Source: Acinetobacter sp.
Lineage (GTDB): Bacteria; Pseudomonadota; Gammaproteobacteria; Pseudomonadales; Moraxellaceae
Length of the DNA: 12,177 nucleotides
Direction: 5' to 3'
NCBI GenBank assembly: GCA_030152275.1
Contig: JASLHF010000219.1
Location: 1-12,177, forward strand
The position numbers and the translations under genes are program-made. The stretch's first letter is position 1. Each line of letters opens with the position of its first letter. The notes under the pieces were generated by a model, which was not told the origin of the DNA, searched no databases, and saw only the letters and a program-made list of their open reading frames with translations. Below, piece after piece: positions 6,260 through 12,177 of this stretch.

Positions 6260-6454
6260 TCAGGCGGCAACTGCTAAGCGGGCTGCAATTTGAGAAATTT
6301 CATCGCTGATAATCATGCGGGCTTCAGGCGCACAGCGGCCACAGCAGGTGCCTAAGTCCAAAAGATCTCGTACTTCACGATAGCTTTCTGCGCCATTGGA
6401 AATAGCGTCTTTAATGTCTTGATCAGTAATTCCGCGGCACAAGCAAACGTACAT
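6260..6454 (-). CDS. bfd: Bacterioferritin-associated ferredoxin
   Basis: A 64-residue [2Fe-2S] protein that docks on bacterioferritin near the haem and passes electrons in, so that stored Fe(III) leaves as Fe(II). It begins MYVCLCRGITDQDI, the family signature; Cys4 and Cys6 with Cys38 and Cys41 (from GTCCGRCAP) are the four cluster ligands, in a C-x-C-x31-C-x2-C pattern, one residue tighter than E. coli Bfd. The start at 6454 follows the family N terminus; a TTG five codons earlier is open in frame but unlikely. No strong Shine-Dalgarno is visible. A Fur box overlaps the promoter, so the gene should be switched on in iron starvation, when stored iron is needed. It is separated from bfr by more than 250 bp. 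Confidence 0.93.
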   Translation of the reverse strand: MYVCLCRGITDQDIKDAISNGAESYREVRDLLDLGTCCGRCAPEARMIISDEISQIAARLAVAA

Positions 6455-6492
6455 AACAGATACAGCCAAAATGATTAAATGGGATAAGTATT

Positions 6493-6520
6493 ATTATTGA
6501 TAATTATTATCGTTTGTCAA
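6493..6520 (-). promoter_or_regulatory. bfd promoter overlapped by a Fur box
   Basis: Minus strand -35 TTGACA (6520-6515, perfect), 16-bp spacer, -10 AATAAT (6498-6493, five of six). The plus-strand stretch 6493-6511, ATTATTGATAATTATTATC, matches the 19-bp Fur consensus GATAATGATAATCATTATC at 15 positions. It fills the spacer and -10, so bound Fe-Fur would block RNA polymerase. The start site would be about 30 bases before the bfd ATG. Confidence 0.82.
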
Positions 6521-6563
6521 TAAAAATCATTTTTAAAACCAATTCTTTTAATTGGGAATTTGA

Positions 6564-6623
6564 ATAAAAAAATACCGCCTGAACGGAAATCCAAGTATTT
6601 TGGGATTTCTGTGCAATGGCGGT
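6564..6623 (-). terminator. Terminator of the ridA transcript
   Basis: Minus strand: ACCGCC (6623-6618) pairs with GGCGGT (6579-6574), followed by ATTTTTTTATT. Inside the loop a second perfect stem, GAAATCC with GGATTTC, makes a long two-part hairpin. It ends the gmk-to-ridA group before the bfd promoter. Confidence 0.75.
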
Positions 6624-6676
6624 GCATTGTTCTAAGCTAAAAATGTGTGGCTTGGTATGTTTGTATTTATTTTAAA

Positions 6677-7060
6677 TTATTGATTAATAATAACTATTCC
6701 ATCCATTTCAACTAAGGCGCCTTTAGGCAGGCTAGCTACGCCTAATGCTGCGCGGGCAGGGTAGGGCTGTGCAAAATATTCGCCCATAATTTGATTGACC
6801 AGTTGGAAGTTGGATAAATCGGTGAGGAAAATATTCAATTTTGCGATATCTGCCAATGTGCCGCCAGCGGCTTCACAAACAGCTTTTAAGTTGTCAAACA
6901 CACGGCGGATCTGCGCTTCAATGCCTTCTACCAATTCCATGCTGTAAGGGTCTAAGCCAATTTGACCTGAAAGATACAGTGTATTGCCAGCTAAAATAGC
7001 CTGTGAATACGTGCCAATGGCGGCTGGAGCATTTTCAGTATGGATGACTTGGCGTGACAT
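6677..7060 (-). CDS. ridA: RidA family enamine/imine deaminase
   Basis: A 127-residue protein of the RidA/YjgF/UK114 family, which hydrolyses reactive 2-aminoacrylate-type enamines and imines released by PLP enzymes. It is cytosolic and normally trimeric. Family marks are the N-terminal AIGTYSQAI, the LYLSGQIGLDP strand, the central NLKAVCEAAGGTLADIAKLN helix, and PARAALGVASLPKGALVEMD, which holds the substrate-binding Arg and the conserved Glu. Start at 7060 is supported by GGAG 6 bases upstream. It lies 71 bp after spoT on the same strand with no terminator having a T-run between them, so it is probably cotranscribed; a ridA next to spoT is a common arrangement. The exact substrate cannot be read from sequence. 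Confidence 0.92.
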   Translation of the reverse strand: MSRQVIHTENAPAAIGTYSQAILAGNTLYLSGQIGLDPYSMELVEGIEAQIRRVFDNLKAVCEAAGGTLADIAKLNIFLTDLSNFQLVNQIMGEYFAQPYPARAALGVASLPKGALVEMDGIVIINQ

Positions 7061-7131
7061 TGATTTCTCCTTTTATCTCTTACAGGCATCATACCCCATA
7101 CAGGGTCACTCTGCCTGCTAAATCAAAATAA

Positions 7132-9237
7132 TTAACTGGCGATCGGGGTTTCAGCGCTGTTTAATGGCTGTGCAAGACGCTCGATGCGAGGAAAGCCGAA
7201 ATGCATGCGCAGATTGCGGATAACTTCAGCCATCTGCTTACGGTCATGCACTACAATGCTGACATAAGTTTTACCGTCATAGGTGCGCACCGATTCAACC
7301 CCAACTTTATCTTTTCGGCATTGGTAAATCAGTTCAGAAATTTGTTCATCATTCATGCTGATATTGATGCTGAGATAGGCGCTGAAACTGATGTCATCAA
7401 GGCTTTCGCTATTCCAGTGCAGCGGCATGATGTTTTCTGGGTGCAAATGCTGCTCATGAAGCAGATTATGGCAGCGCGAACGGTGCACAATCAGGCCGCG
7501 GCGGGATAAATGGCCTTGAATTGGGTCGCCCAGCACTGGATTACAGCAGTGCGCATATTTGACATCAATGCCTTCAGTGCCTTGAATCAAGCGGTCGGAG
7601 GCGTTGGATTCCTGCGGCGCGTCCTGTGCATACAAATGGTTGGCGACCAGCTGCGGCAATAGATCGCCGACAGCAATTTGCTCATACAGCTGATCTTCAC
7701 ATTTAATATGGCGCCATTCCAGCACATTTTCCCAATCCGCCTGAGTGAGATCTTTAACAGAGCGGTTAAACAGCTTTAATGCGCGGTTCAGCGCCTGTTG
7801 GCCGACAAGACGCTGCTCATCAATATCTTGATCGCGTAAAATATTTTGCAGGGCGCGGCGGGCTTTTTGGGTATTAATAAAGCTGAGCCAGTCAGGATTT
7901 GGTGTTGCAAGGACATCAGTAATGATTTCAATCACCTGACCGCTTTGCAGCGGCGTAGACAGCGGTTTGGTTTGCCCGTTTATTTTTGCGCCCACAGCAT
8001 GGTTGCCCAAAAATAGGCTGGCTGAGTAAGCAAAATCTACTGCGGTTGCGCCTTGCGGTAATTCATGCAGATGGCCGTGCGGGGTATATACCCAAATTTT
8101 TTCCTGATGCAGATAGTCCAGCAGTTCATTGAATGTGGTTTTGGCGCATTCGCCATCGACCAAAACGTTTAAATTTTGCATGGATGCCTGAATGGCAGAA
8201 CGGCAGGCTTGGGGTGCATTTTCACCCAGCACTACGCCAAAACGCGCAGCTTTGCGCATCAGTTCGGTTTGAATGGTCAGGGATAATGTGGTTTTTTCGC
8301 CTTTTAAGCGCATCATAAGCGATTGGTTGCCGCCGGGCAGCGGCCGGCGGATATGGTCCGCATAATACTGCACTTGAAAACTGCTGCGCAGGATTTCAGC
8401 CAGCCGGTCGCAGTCAGCAATGCTCTGCAGAATAATCTCAAAAGCATGGCTGTGTGTCAGTTCCTGCAGGTCGATATCATTTTTGACAAAATGGCGGAGA
8501 AGTTCGATGTTGTTATTTTTCTTTTTAATGCGGCCGGTTATATGGTGTTCTTGAAGTAAGGCAGAGAGGTTGTTTTCCCATTTTGTTTGGTATTCACAGC
8601 GTTTGGGCTTGGTTTGCAACAGAGCATCCTGAACATTGTTGTACATATCTAAATCAAGATTTTGATAGCACAGATGCTCAAGGTTATCGGCCATCTCATT
8701 CATGCCCACCAGACGCGCCATTGGGACAAAAATTTCAAAAGTTTCCTGCGCAATCCGCGCGCGCTTATCTGGACGCAATGCGCCCAGTGTCGTCATATTA
8801 TGGTAACGGTCCGCCAGTTTAATAATGATCACGCGAGGATCCTGCAAGGTTGCCTGCAGGATTTTACGAAAGGTGGCGGCCTTGTTGTACTCTTTGTCGC
8901 TGGAATGGCTCAGCTTGGTTACGCCATCCACCAGTTCAGCTACCGTTTTGCCGAAGCGTTCGGTAATATCGTCTTTGCTGAATTCGGTATCTTCAATGAC
9001 ATCATGCAGCAGGGCTGACATTAATGTTTCTGCGTCAAGACGCATATGCGCTAAAATGCAGCTGACCGCAATCGGATGCAGGATATAGGGTTCACCGCTT
9101 TTGCGGGTAATGCCGTCATGCGCAATATCGGCATAGTCGCAAGCTTCAAGCACACGTTCGACTTCGCTTTCTGGAAGATAAGCGTCGATAATAATTTTGA
9201 GCTGCTGCTTGGCTTGACTGACCTCTGGGCCTGGCAT
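7132..9237 (-). CDS. spoT: SpoT, (p)ppGpp hydrolase with degenerate synthetase domain
   Basis: A 701-residue long RelA/SpoT homologue controlling the alarmone (p)ppGpp. The HD hydrolase domain (about 20-200) is intact: Arg45, His54, HD at 78-79, ED at 82-83 and DRYHN at 143-147. The region where the synthetase should be (about 210-345) is eroded: the usual GYQSLHT is GNQSLMMR, the 'VEVQIRT' strand is LSLTIQT, and the 'DIYAFRV' motif is SHAFEII, so the Mg2+-binding acids and nucleotide-binding residues are missing. TGS (about 380-440, KIWVYTPHGHL), a His-Cys-Cys region (YAHCCNP, 561-567) and ACT (about 620-685) follow. This matches what is known of Acinetobacter SpoT, a hydrolase-only enzyme, with synthesis left to RelA. 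Start at ATG 9237 with AAAGGTG upstream. rpoZ lies upstream, but a strong terminator separates the two, so an own promoter is likely. Confidence 0.96.
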   Translation of the reverse strand: MPGPEVSQAKQQLKIIIDAYLPESEVERVLEACDYADIAHDGITRKSGEPYILHPIAVSCILAHMRLDAETLMSALLHDVIEDTEFSKDDITERFGKTVAELVDGVTKLSHSSDKEYNKAATFRKILQATLQDPRVIIIKLADRYHNMTTLGALRPDKRARIAQETFEIFVPMARLVGMNEMADNLEHLCYQNLDLDMYNNVQDALLQTKPKRCEYQTKWENNLSALLQEHHITGRIKKKNNNIELLRHFVKNDIDLQELTHSHAFEIILQSIADCDRLAEILRSSFQVQYYADHIRRPLPGGNQSLMMRLKGEKTTLSLTIQTELMRKAARFGVVLGENAPQACRSAIQASMQNLNVLVDGECAKTTFNELLDYLHQEKIWVYTPHGHLHELPQGATAVDFAYSASLFLGNHAVGAKINGQTKPLSTPLQSGQVIEIITDVLATPNPDWLSFINTQKARRALQNILRDQDIDEQRLVGQQALNRALKLFNRSVKDLTQADWENVLEWRHIKCEDQLYEQIAVGDLLPQLVANHLYAQDAPQESNASDRLIQGTEGIDVKYAHCCNPVLGDPIQGHLSRRGLIVHRSRCHNLLHEQHLHPENIMPLHWNSESLDDISFSAYLSINISMNDEQISELIYQCRKDKVGVESVRTYDGKTYVSIVVHDRKQMAEVIRNLRMHFGFPRIERLAQPLNSAETPIAS

Positions 9238-9284
9238 AGAACACCTTTACTGCTGAATTTACAAATGAAACGGTTAATCCTCTA

Positions 9285-9312
9285 ATGAAATGCATATTGC
9301 ATGACTTGTCAA
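9285..9312 (-). promoter_or_regulatory. Possible spoT promoter
   Basis: Minus strand TTGACA (9312-9307, perfect -35), 16-bp spacer and TTTCAT (9290-9285, four of six for -10), about 48 bases before the spoT ATG. The weak -10 makes this tentative, but the terminator upstream requires some start site here. Confidence 0.45.
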
Positions 9313-9404
9313 TTTTTTCAGCAAAAAAAATGAAAAAAAATTACAAAGGAAACCCTGTACAGACTTACTTTATAACTGTTCTGGCGCAAATATAAAAGGC
9401 AGCG

Positions 9405-9443
9405 TAATAAAAAAGCCTAGCATAGAGCTAGGCTTTTTTATTA
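9405..9443 (-). terminator. Strong terminator between rpoZ and spoT
   Basis: TAATAAAAAAGCCTAGC and its exact complement form a 17-bp perfect stem around the 5-base loop ATAGA, with a six-base T-run on either strand. It lies 9 bases after the rpoZ stop and should end gmk-rpoZ transcripts. Confidence 0.93.
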
Positions 9444-9452
9444 CAGCAGAAC

Positions 9453-9734
9453 TTATTGGAAAGAAAAGCCGTCTAAATTCAGATTTTTTGCTGAAAGTGC
9501 AAGATCCAGGCTTGATGCTTGGTAGTCTTGATCGCGCTGTTTTAAAATGTCTTTAGACACATGGCCTTCAGCGATTTCACGCAGCGCAACGACTGTAGGC
9601 TTGTCATTATCCCATTCTACAGTTGGCTCAATGCCTTGACGTGCCAATTGACGCGCGCGTTTGCTTGCCACTAGTACAAGCTCAAAGCGGTTGTCTACAT
9701 GGTCTAAACAATCTTCAACGGTTACGCGTGCCAT
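9453..9734 (-). CDS. rpoZ: RNA polymerase omega subunit
   Basis: A 93-residue omega subunit, which helps the beta-prime subunit fold and forms part of a ppGpp-binding site on RNA polymerase in proteobacteria. It begins MARVTVEDCLDHVDNRFELVLVASKRARQL-like, the conserved omega N terminus (split here at residue 20: MARVTVEDCLDHVDNRFELV, then LVASKRARQLARQG). PTVVALREIAEGHV follows, and a short variable tail ends in GFSFQ. The start was placed at 9734 for this N terminus; 23 further codons are open upstream but unlike the family. gmk is 76 bp upstream on the same strand. The gmk-rpoZ-spoT order is the same as in enterobacteria. Confidence 0.95.
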   Translation of the reverse strand: MARVTVEDCLDHVDNRFELVLVASKRARQLARQGIEPTVEWDNDKPTVVALREIAEGHVSKDILKQRDQDYQASSLDLALSAKNLNLDGFSFQ

Positions 9735-9810
9735 AAGAATTCTCGTTTGAATAGTAAATTTGAACAGACTGTGCAGTATAAAAGGCTTTGTCTGCAGACT
9801 CAAGTTTTAA

Positions 9811-10437
9811 TCACAAAACACTGGTCGGGGTAATCAGTTTTTGAATTAAATCCTGATGGCGCTCAGTCTGCTGTTTCAGTGCCAGGCGGTTGGCAATAAT
9901 CACGGCTTCAAGATCATGCAATGCTTTATTAAAGTCGTCATTGATAATAACAAAATCAAAATTTACATACTGCTGCATGTCTTCAACAGCGCAGCTGAGG
10001 CGGTGTTCAATCACTTCGACAGAGTCTGTGCCGCGGTTGGACAGGCGCTGGCGCAAATCAAACTGGCTGGGCGGCAAAATAAAAATTTGTTTGGATTCAG
10101 GAAAAAGCTTGCGGACCTGTTCGGCGCCTTGCCAGTCAATTTCCAGCAGGACATCGTGGCCTTTTGCCAGCTGTTCTTTTACTGTGCGCTGTGCAGTGCC
10201 GTAATAGTTGCCGAAAACTTCAGCATATTCAATAAATCCGCCTTCTTGAACCAATGCCAAAAAGTCTTCTTTGGTTGAAAAGTGGTAATGAACGCCGTCA
10301 AGTTCGCCAGGGCGCTGGCCGCGGGTCGTATGGGAAACGGAAACATGCAGATTGTTGACACGTTCAAGTAGGGCTTTAACAAGAGATGTTTTGCCTGTTC
10401 CTGACGCTGCAGAAACGACAAACAAGAGACCCGACAT
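9811..10437 (-). CDS. gmk: Guanylate kinase
   Basis: A 208-residue cytosolic enzyme that phosphorylates GMP to GDP with ATP. The P-loop SAASGTGKTSL (residues 9-19) is at the N terminus, followed by SVSHTTRGQRPGELDGVHYHF, which carries the GMP-binding Arg, Ser and Tyr residues (given as two parts: SVSHTTRGQRPGE and DGVHYHF). Further along are FIEYAEVFGNYYGT, DVLLEIDWQGAEQV and the lid segment RQRLSNRGTDS. Start at ATG 10437 with AGGA about 9 bases upstream; the 19 extra upstream codons do not resemble the family. Length is normal. It is divergent from ispH, with 133 bp between their starts. It supplies GDP for GTP, and so for the alarmone handled by SpoT downstream. Confidence 0.96.
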   Translation of the reverse strand: MSGLLFVVSAASGTGKTSLVKALLERVNNLHVSVSHTTRGQRPGELDGVHYHFSTKEDFLALVQEGGFIEYAEVFGNYYGTAQRTVKEQLAKGHDVLLEIDWQGAEQVRKLFPESKQIFILPPSQFDLRQRLSNRGTDSVEVIEHRLSCAVEDMQQYVNFDFVIINDDFNKALHDLEAVIIANRLALKQQTERHQDLIQKLITPTSVL

Positions 10438-10570
10438 GATATTTTTCCTGATATGATAAAATATCTTCTCTATTTTAGAGCAGACGACCCGCAAACAAAA
10501 TAGCCAAGCGTCTTTTTGTTGGCATTTATTTTAAAATCGTTTGCGCATTGATTCGAACATTGAGGGTTCT

Positions 10571-11521
10571 ATGGAAATTGTATTGGCTAATCCCCGTGGT
10601 TTTTGTGCAGGTGTCGACCGAGCAATTGCGATTGTGAACCGCGCCCTTGAATGCTTTAATCCGCCGATTTATGTGCGCCATGAGGTGGTGCATAACAAAT
10701 TTGTGGTTGATGACCTGCGTCAGCGCGGCGCTATTTTTGTTGAAGAGCTGGATGAAGTGCCGGATGACAATATTGTGATTTTCAGCGCGCACGGTGTATC
10801 CAAAGCAGTCCAGCAGGAAGCGGAACGCCGCGGCTTGAAAGTGTTTGATGCAACCTGCCCTTTAGTCACTAAGGTGCATATTGAAGTCACCAAGTATGCG
10901 CGCGAAGGGGTAGAGGCGATTTTGATTGGCCATGAAGGCCATCCGGAAGTCGAAGGCACTATGGGGCAATACGACACCAAAAATGGCGGTTCGATTTATT
11001 TAGTGGAAGATGAAGCTGATGTAGCGGGCCTAAATGTCCGAAACCCAGCCAAAGTGGCTTTTGTGACGCAAACGACTTTGTCTATCGATGATACGGCCAA
11101 AGTCATTGATGCATTGCGTGCTAAATTCCCTCTGATTCAGGGGCCGCGTAAAGATGATATTTGCTATGCCACGCAAAACCGTCAGGATGCTGTCCGCGAT
11201 TTGGCGGCGCAATGTGACGTGGTTTTGGTGGTGGGTTCGCCAAATTCATCTAATTCTAACCGTCTGCGTGAGTTGGCTGAGCGCATGGGTAAGCATGCAT
11301 ATTTAGTGGACAATGCGGATCAGCTGAAACAGGCGTGGTTCAATGCAGAGTCAAAAATTGGCGTCACCGCTGGCGCTTCTGCACCGGAAATTTTAATTAA
11401 GCAGGTGATTCAGCGTTTGCAGGATTGGGGTGCTGCTGCCCCGCAGGAATTGTCTGGACGGGAAGAAAATATTACCTTTAGTTTGCCTAAAGAGTTACGT
11501 ATTCCTGTAACTCAAGCCTAA
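10571..11521 (+). CDS. ispH: 4-hydroxy-3-methylbut-2-enyl diphosphate reductase
   Basis: A 316-residue [4Fe-4S] enzyme that performs the last step of the MEP isoprenoid pathway, reducing HMBPP to IPP and DMAPP. Length equals that of E. coli IspH when started at ATG 10571 (MEIVLANPRGFCAGVDRA), preceded by GAGGG; an upstream in-frame ATG would add 10 unlike residues. Cluster cysteines are Cys12, Cys96 (in FDATCPLVTK) and Cys198 (in DDICYATQNRQ). Substrate-binding residues are visible: His41, His74 (SAHGVS), His124 and Glu126 (GHEGHPEVEG), VTQTTLS, the VVGSPNSSNSNRL Ser/Asn block and TAGASAPE. A terminator follows closely, so it is transcribed apart from the pilus genes downstream. Confidence 0.97.
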   Translation: MEIVLANPRGFCAGVDRAIAIVNRALECFNPPIYVRHEVVHNKFVVDDLRQRGAIFVEELDEVPDDNIVIFSAHGVSKAVQQEAERRGLKVFDATCPLVTKVHIEVTKYAREGVEAILIGHEGHPEVEGTMGQYDTKNGGSIYLVEDEADVAGLNVRNPAKVAFVTQTTLSIDDTAKVIDALRAKFPLIQGPRKDDICYATQNRQDAVRDLAAQCDVVLVVGSPNSSNSNRLRELAERMGKHAYLVDNADQLKQAWFNAESKIGVTAGASAPEILIKQVIQRLQDWGAAAPQELSGREENITFSLPKELRIPVTQA

Positions 11522-11561
11522 AGTGCAGACTGTTTAACATTCTGATATTTTTTAAAAATTG

Positions 11562-11597
11562 ACAGATTATTGCTTTTTGGCAATGATCTGTTTTTTT
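11562..11597 (+). terminator. Rho-independent terminator of ispH
   Basis: ACAGATTATTGC and GCAATGATCTGT form a 12-bp stem with one wobble pair and a 6-base loop, followed by seven T (11591-11597). It lies 40 bases after the ispH stop. Confidence 0.92.
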
Positions 11598-11625
11598 ATA
11601 CCTTTTATCTCTATTTGTGCTGGTT

Positions 11626-11654
11626 TTGTAAAATTAATAGATATTATTTTTAAT
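11626..11654 (+). promoter_or_regulatory. Likely promoter of the fimT-pilV operon
   Basis: TTGTAA (11626-11631, four of six), 17-bp spacer, TTTAAT (11649-11654, five of six). It lies just after the ispH terminator, and the start site would be about 24 bases before the fimT ATG. This is a housekeeping-type promoter, unlike the sigma-54 promoters of the two pilins. Confidence 0.55.
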
Positions 11655-11684
11655 AGGGAAAGGGGCTGTTTTTTTGGGGGGCGT

Positions 11685-12122
11685 ATGCAGAAAAATAAGG
11701 GATTTACTTTAATTGAGCTGATAGTGACACTTTCTGTGTTGGCGATTATTTCTATGATGGCAGCGCCGTCTTTTTCAGATCTGCTCGCAAAACAGAAACT
11801 TAATTCGGCGACTTCGGACTTGATTGACACACTGACTCTGGCAAGAAATCAAGCAGTGCTATTAAGGACTGCAACTACAGTAAATCTGAATTCTGAAGGT
11901 GCAAATACTGACCTTATTTTTTACTGGTCTCCTAGTGAAAATAATACCTTAAAGAGCCCTACGAGCCAAAGTACAATTAATTTTAGGCGCGATGGATCTG
12001 CAAGCAGCGCTTCTGATATTTCTTTTGAAATTTGCAACTCTAAGTCGAATACAACAAAGACCTTTTCTCTTTCAGTGATGGGTACTCTTTCTATGACGCC
12101 AAATAAGGATGGAACCTGTTGA
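11685..12122 (+). CDS. fimT: Minor type IV pilin, GspH/FimT family
   Basis: A 145-residue prepilin. The leader MQKNKG is cleaved before FTLIELIVTLSVLAIISMMA, with Glu5 and a hydrophobic helix. APSFSDLLAKQKLNSATSDLIDTLTLARNQAV follows (in parts: APSFSDLLAKQKLNS, then LIDTLTLARNQAV), the helix typical of GspH/FimT/FimU proteins. The C-terminal domain has FRRDGSA and Cys111 and Cys139 (the last residue), which can pair. Such proteins join the minor-pilin complex that starts pilus assembly, and FimT in some species binds DNA for uptake. The start at 11685 was chosen because it gives a normal leader; the frame is open 42 codons further upstream, across the ispH terminator. It shares one base with the next gene (TGATG). 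Choosing between fimT and fimU needs a search. Confidence 0.9.
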   Translation: MQKNKGFTLIELIVTLSVLAIISMMAAPSFSDLLAKQKLNSATSDLIDTLTLARNQAVLLRTATTVNLNSEGANTDLIFYWSPSENNTLKSPTSQSTINFRRDGSASSASDISFEICNSKSNTTKTFSLSVMGTLSMTPNKDGTC

Positions 12123-12177
12123 TGAATATGAATAAACAGCAAGGGGTTGGGCTGGTGGAAGTGCTGGTTGCGCTACT
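12122..12177 (+). CDS. pilV: Type IV pilus minor pilin PilV (3' partial)
   Basis: Only 18 codons are visible. They read MNMNKQQG before VGLVEVLVALL: a prepilin leader with Gly at -1, Val at +1, Glu at +5 and the start of a hydrophobic helix. The GVGLVEVLVAL form is typical of PilV in Acinetobacter and relatives. The ATG overlaps the fimT stop (TGATG), so translation is coupled. PilW, PilX, PilY1 and PilE genes are expected beyond the window, from the known order of this operon. Confidence 0.85.
   Translation, partial: MNMNKQQGVGLVEVLVAL

Noticed and set aside
7083..7117. Hairpin between spoT and ridA (CAGGCA with TGCCTG, inner CCC with GGG)
   Set aside because: A large symmetric internal loop and no T-run make it a weak structure; it may be an RNA processing or pausing site but I cannot support a terminator.
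10509..10537. ispH promoter with -10 TAAAAT at 10532-10537
   Set aside because: No -35 of reasonable quality at 16-18 bp spacing, so the start site cannot be placed from sequence.
11559..11684. Longer fimT start with 42 extra N-terminal residues
   Set aside because: The extension crosses the ispH terminator and would bury the prepilin leader, which must be short and hydrophilic before the cleavage Gly.

Overview
The window looks like chromosomal DNA of an Acinetobacter-type gammaproteobacterium (Moraxellaceae). The evidence is the minus-strand order gmk, rpoZ, spoT, ridA; ispH next to a fimT-pilV minor-pilin operon; a pilA gene followed directly by a pilin O-glycosylation ligase; and a SpoT whose synthetase domain is degenerate, as known for the hydrolase-only SpoT of Acinetobacter. 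This is inference from gene content and order; the species cannot be read from the window.

Layout. 1-1353: two overlapping plus-strand TPM-domain genes, the first cut by the window start and ending in a glycine-rich tail. 1354-3735: a type IV pilus block with a sigma-54 promoter, the pilA pilin, a terminator, and a very AT-rich Wzy_C/PglL-type O-oligosaccharyltransferase whose start codon sits against the terminator. 3729-4160: a second, divergent type IV pilin on the minus strand. It converges on the ligase with a 7-bp overlap and has its own near-perfect sigma-54 promoter. Both pilin promoters are preceded by the same bipartite motif, TGAC-N6-TGTCAC. 4275-5537 has no intact gene: it holds a decayed IS3-family transposase and, after it, a decayed 474-bp IS5-like element with recognisable terminal inverted repeats.

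5538-6660: iron storage and release on the minus strand. bfr encodes a bacterioferritin that keeps the haem methionine but has lost most ferroxidase ligands. bfd encodes the [2Fe-2S] bacterioferritin-associated ferredoxin behind a Fur box overlapping its promoter. 6677-10437: ridA, spoT, rpoZ and gmk on the minus strand (transcribed gmk to ridA), with a strong terminator between rpoZ and spoT. 10571-11521: divergent ispH on the plus strand, ended by a clear terminator. 11685-12177: the start of a minor-pilin operon (fimT-like, then pilV cut by the window end).

How it fits together. The most interesting part is 1378-4274: two pilins with matching sigma-54 promoters and a shared candidate activator site, flanking one glycosylation ligase. 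This suggests two co-regulated pilin subunits served by one ligase, in a locus that has also collected insertion-sequence debris. Several start codons were moved downstream of the longest open frame (pilA, bfr, bfd, rpoZ, gmk, ispH, fimT), from ribosome-binding sites and family N termini.
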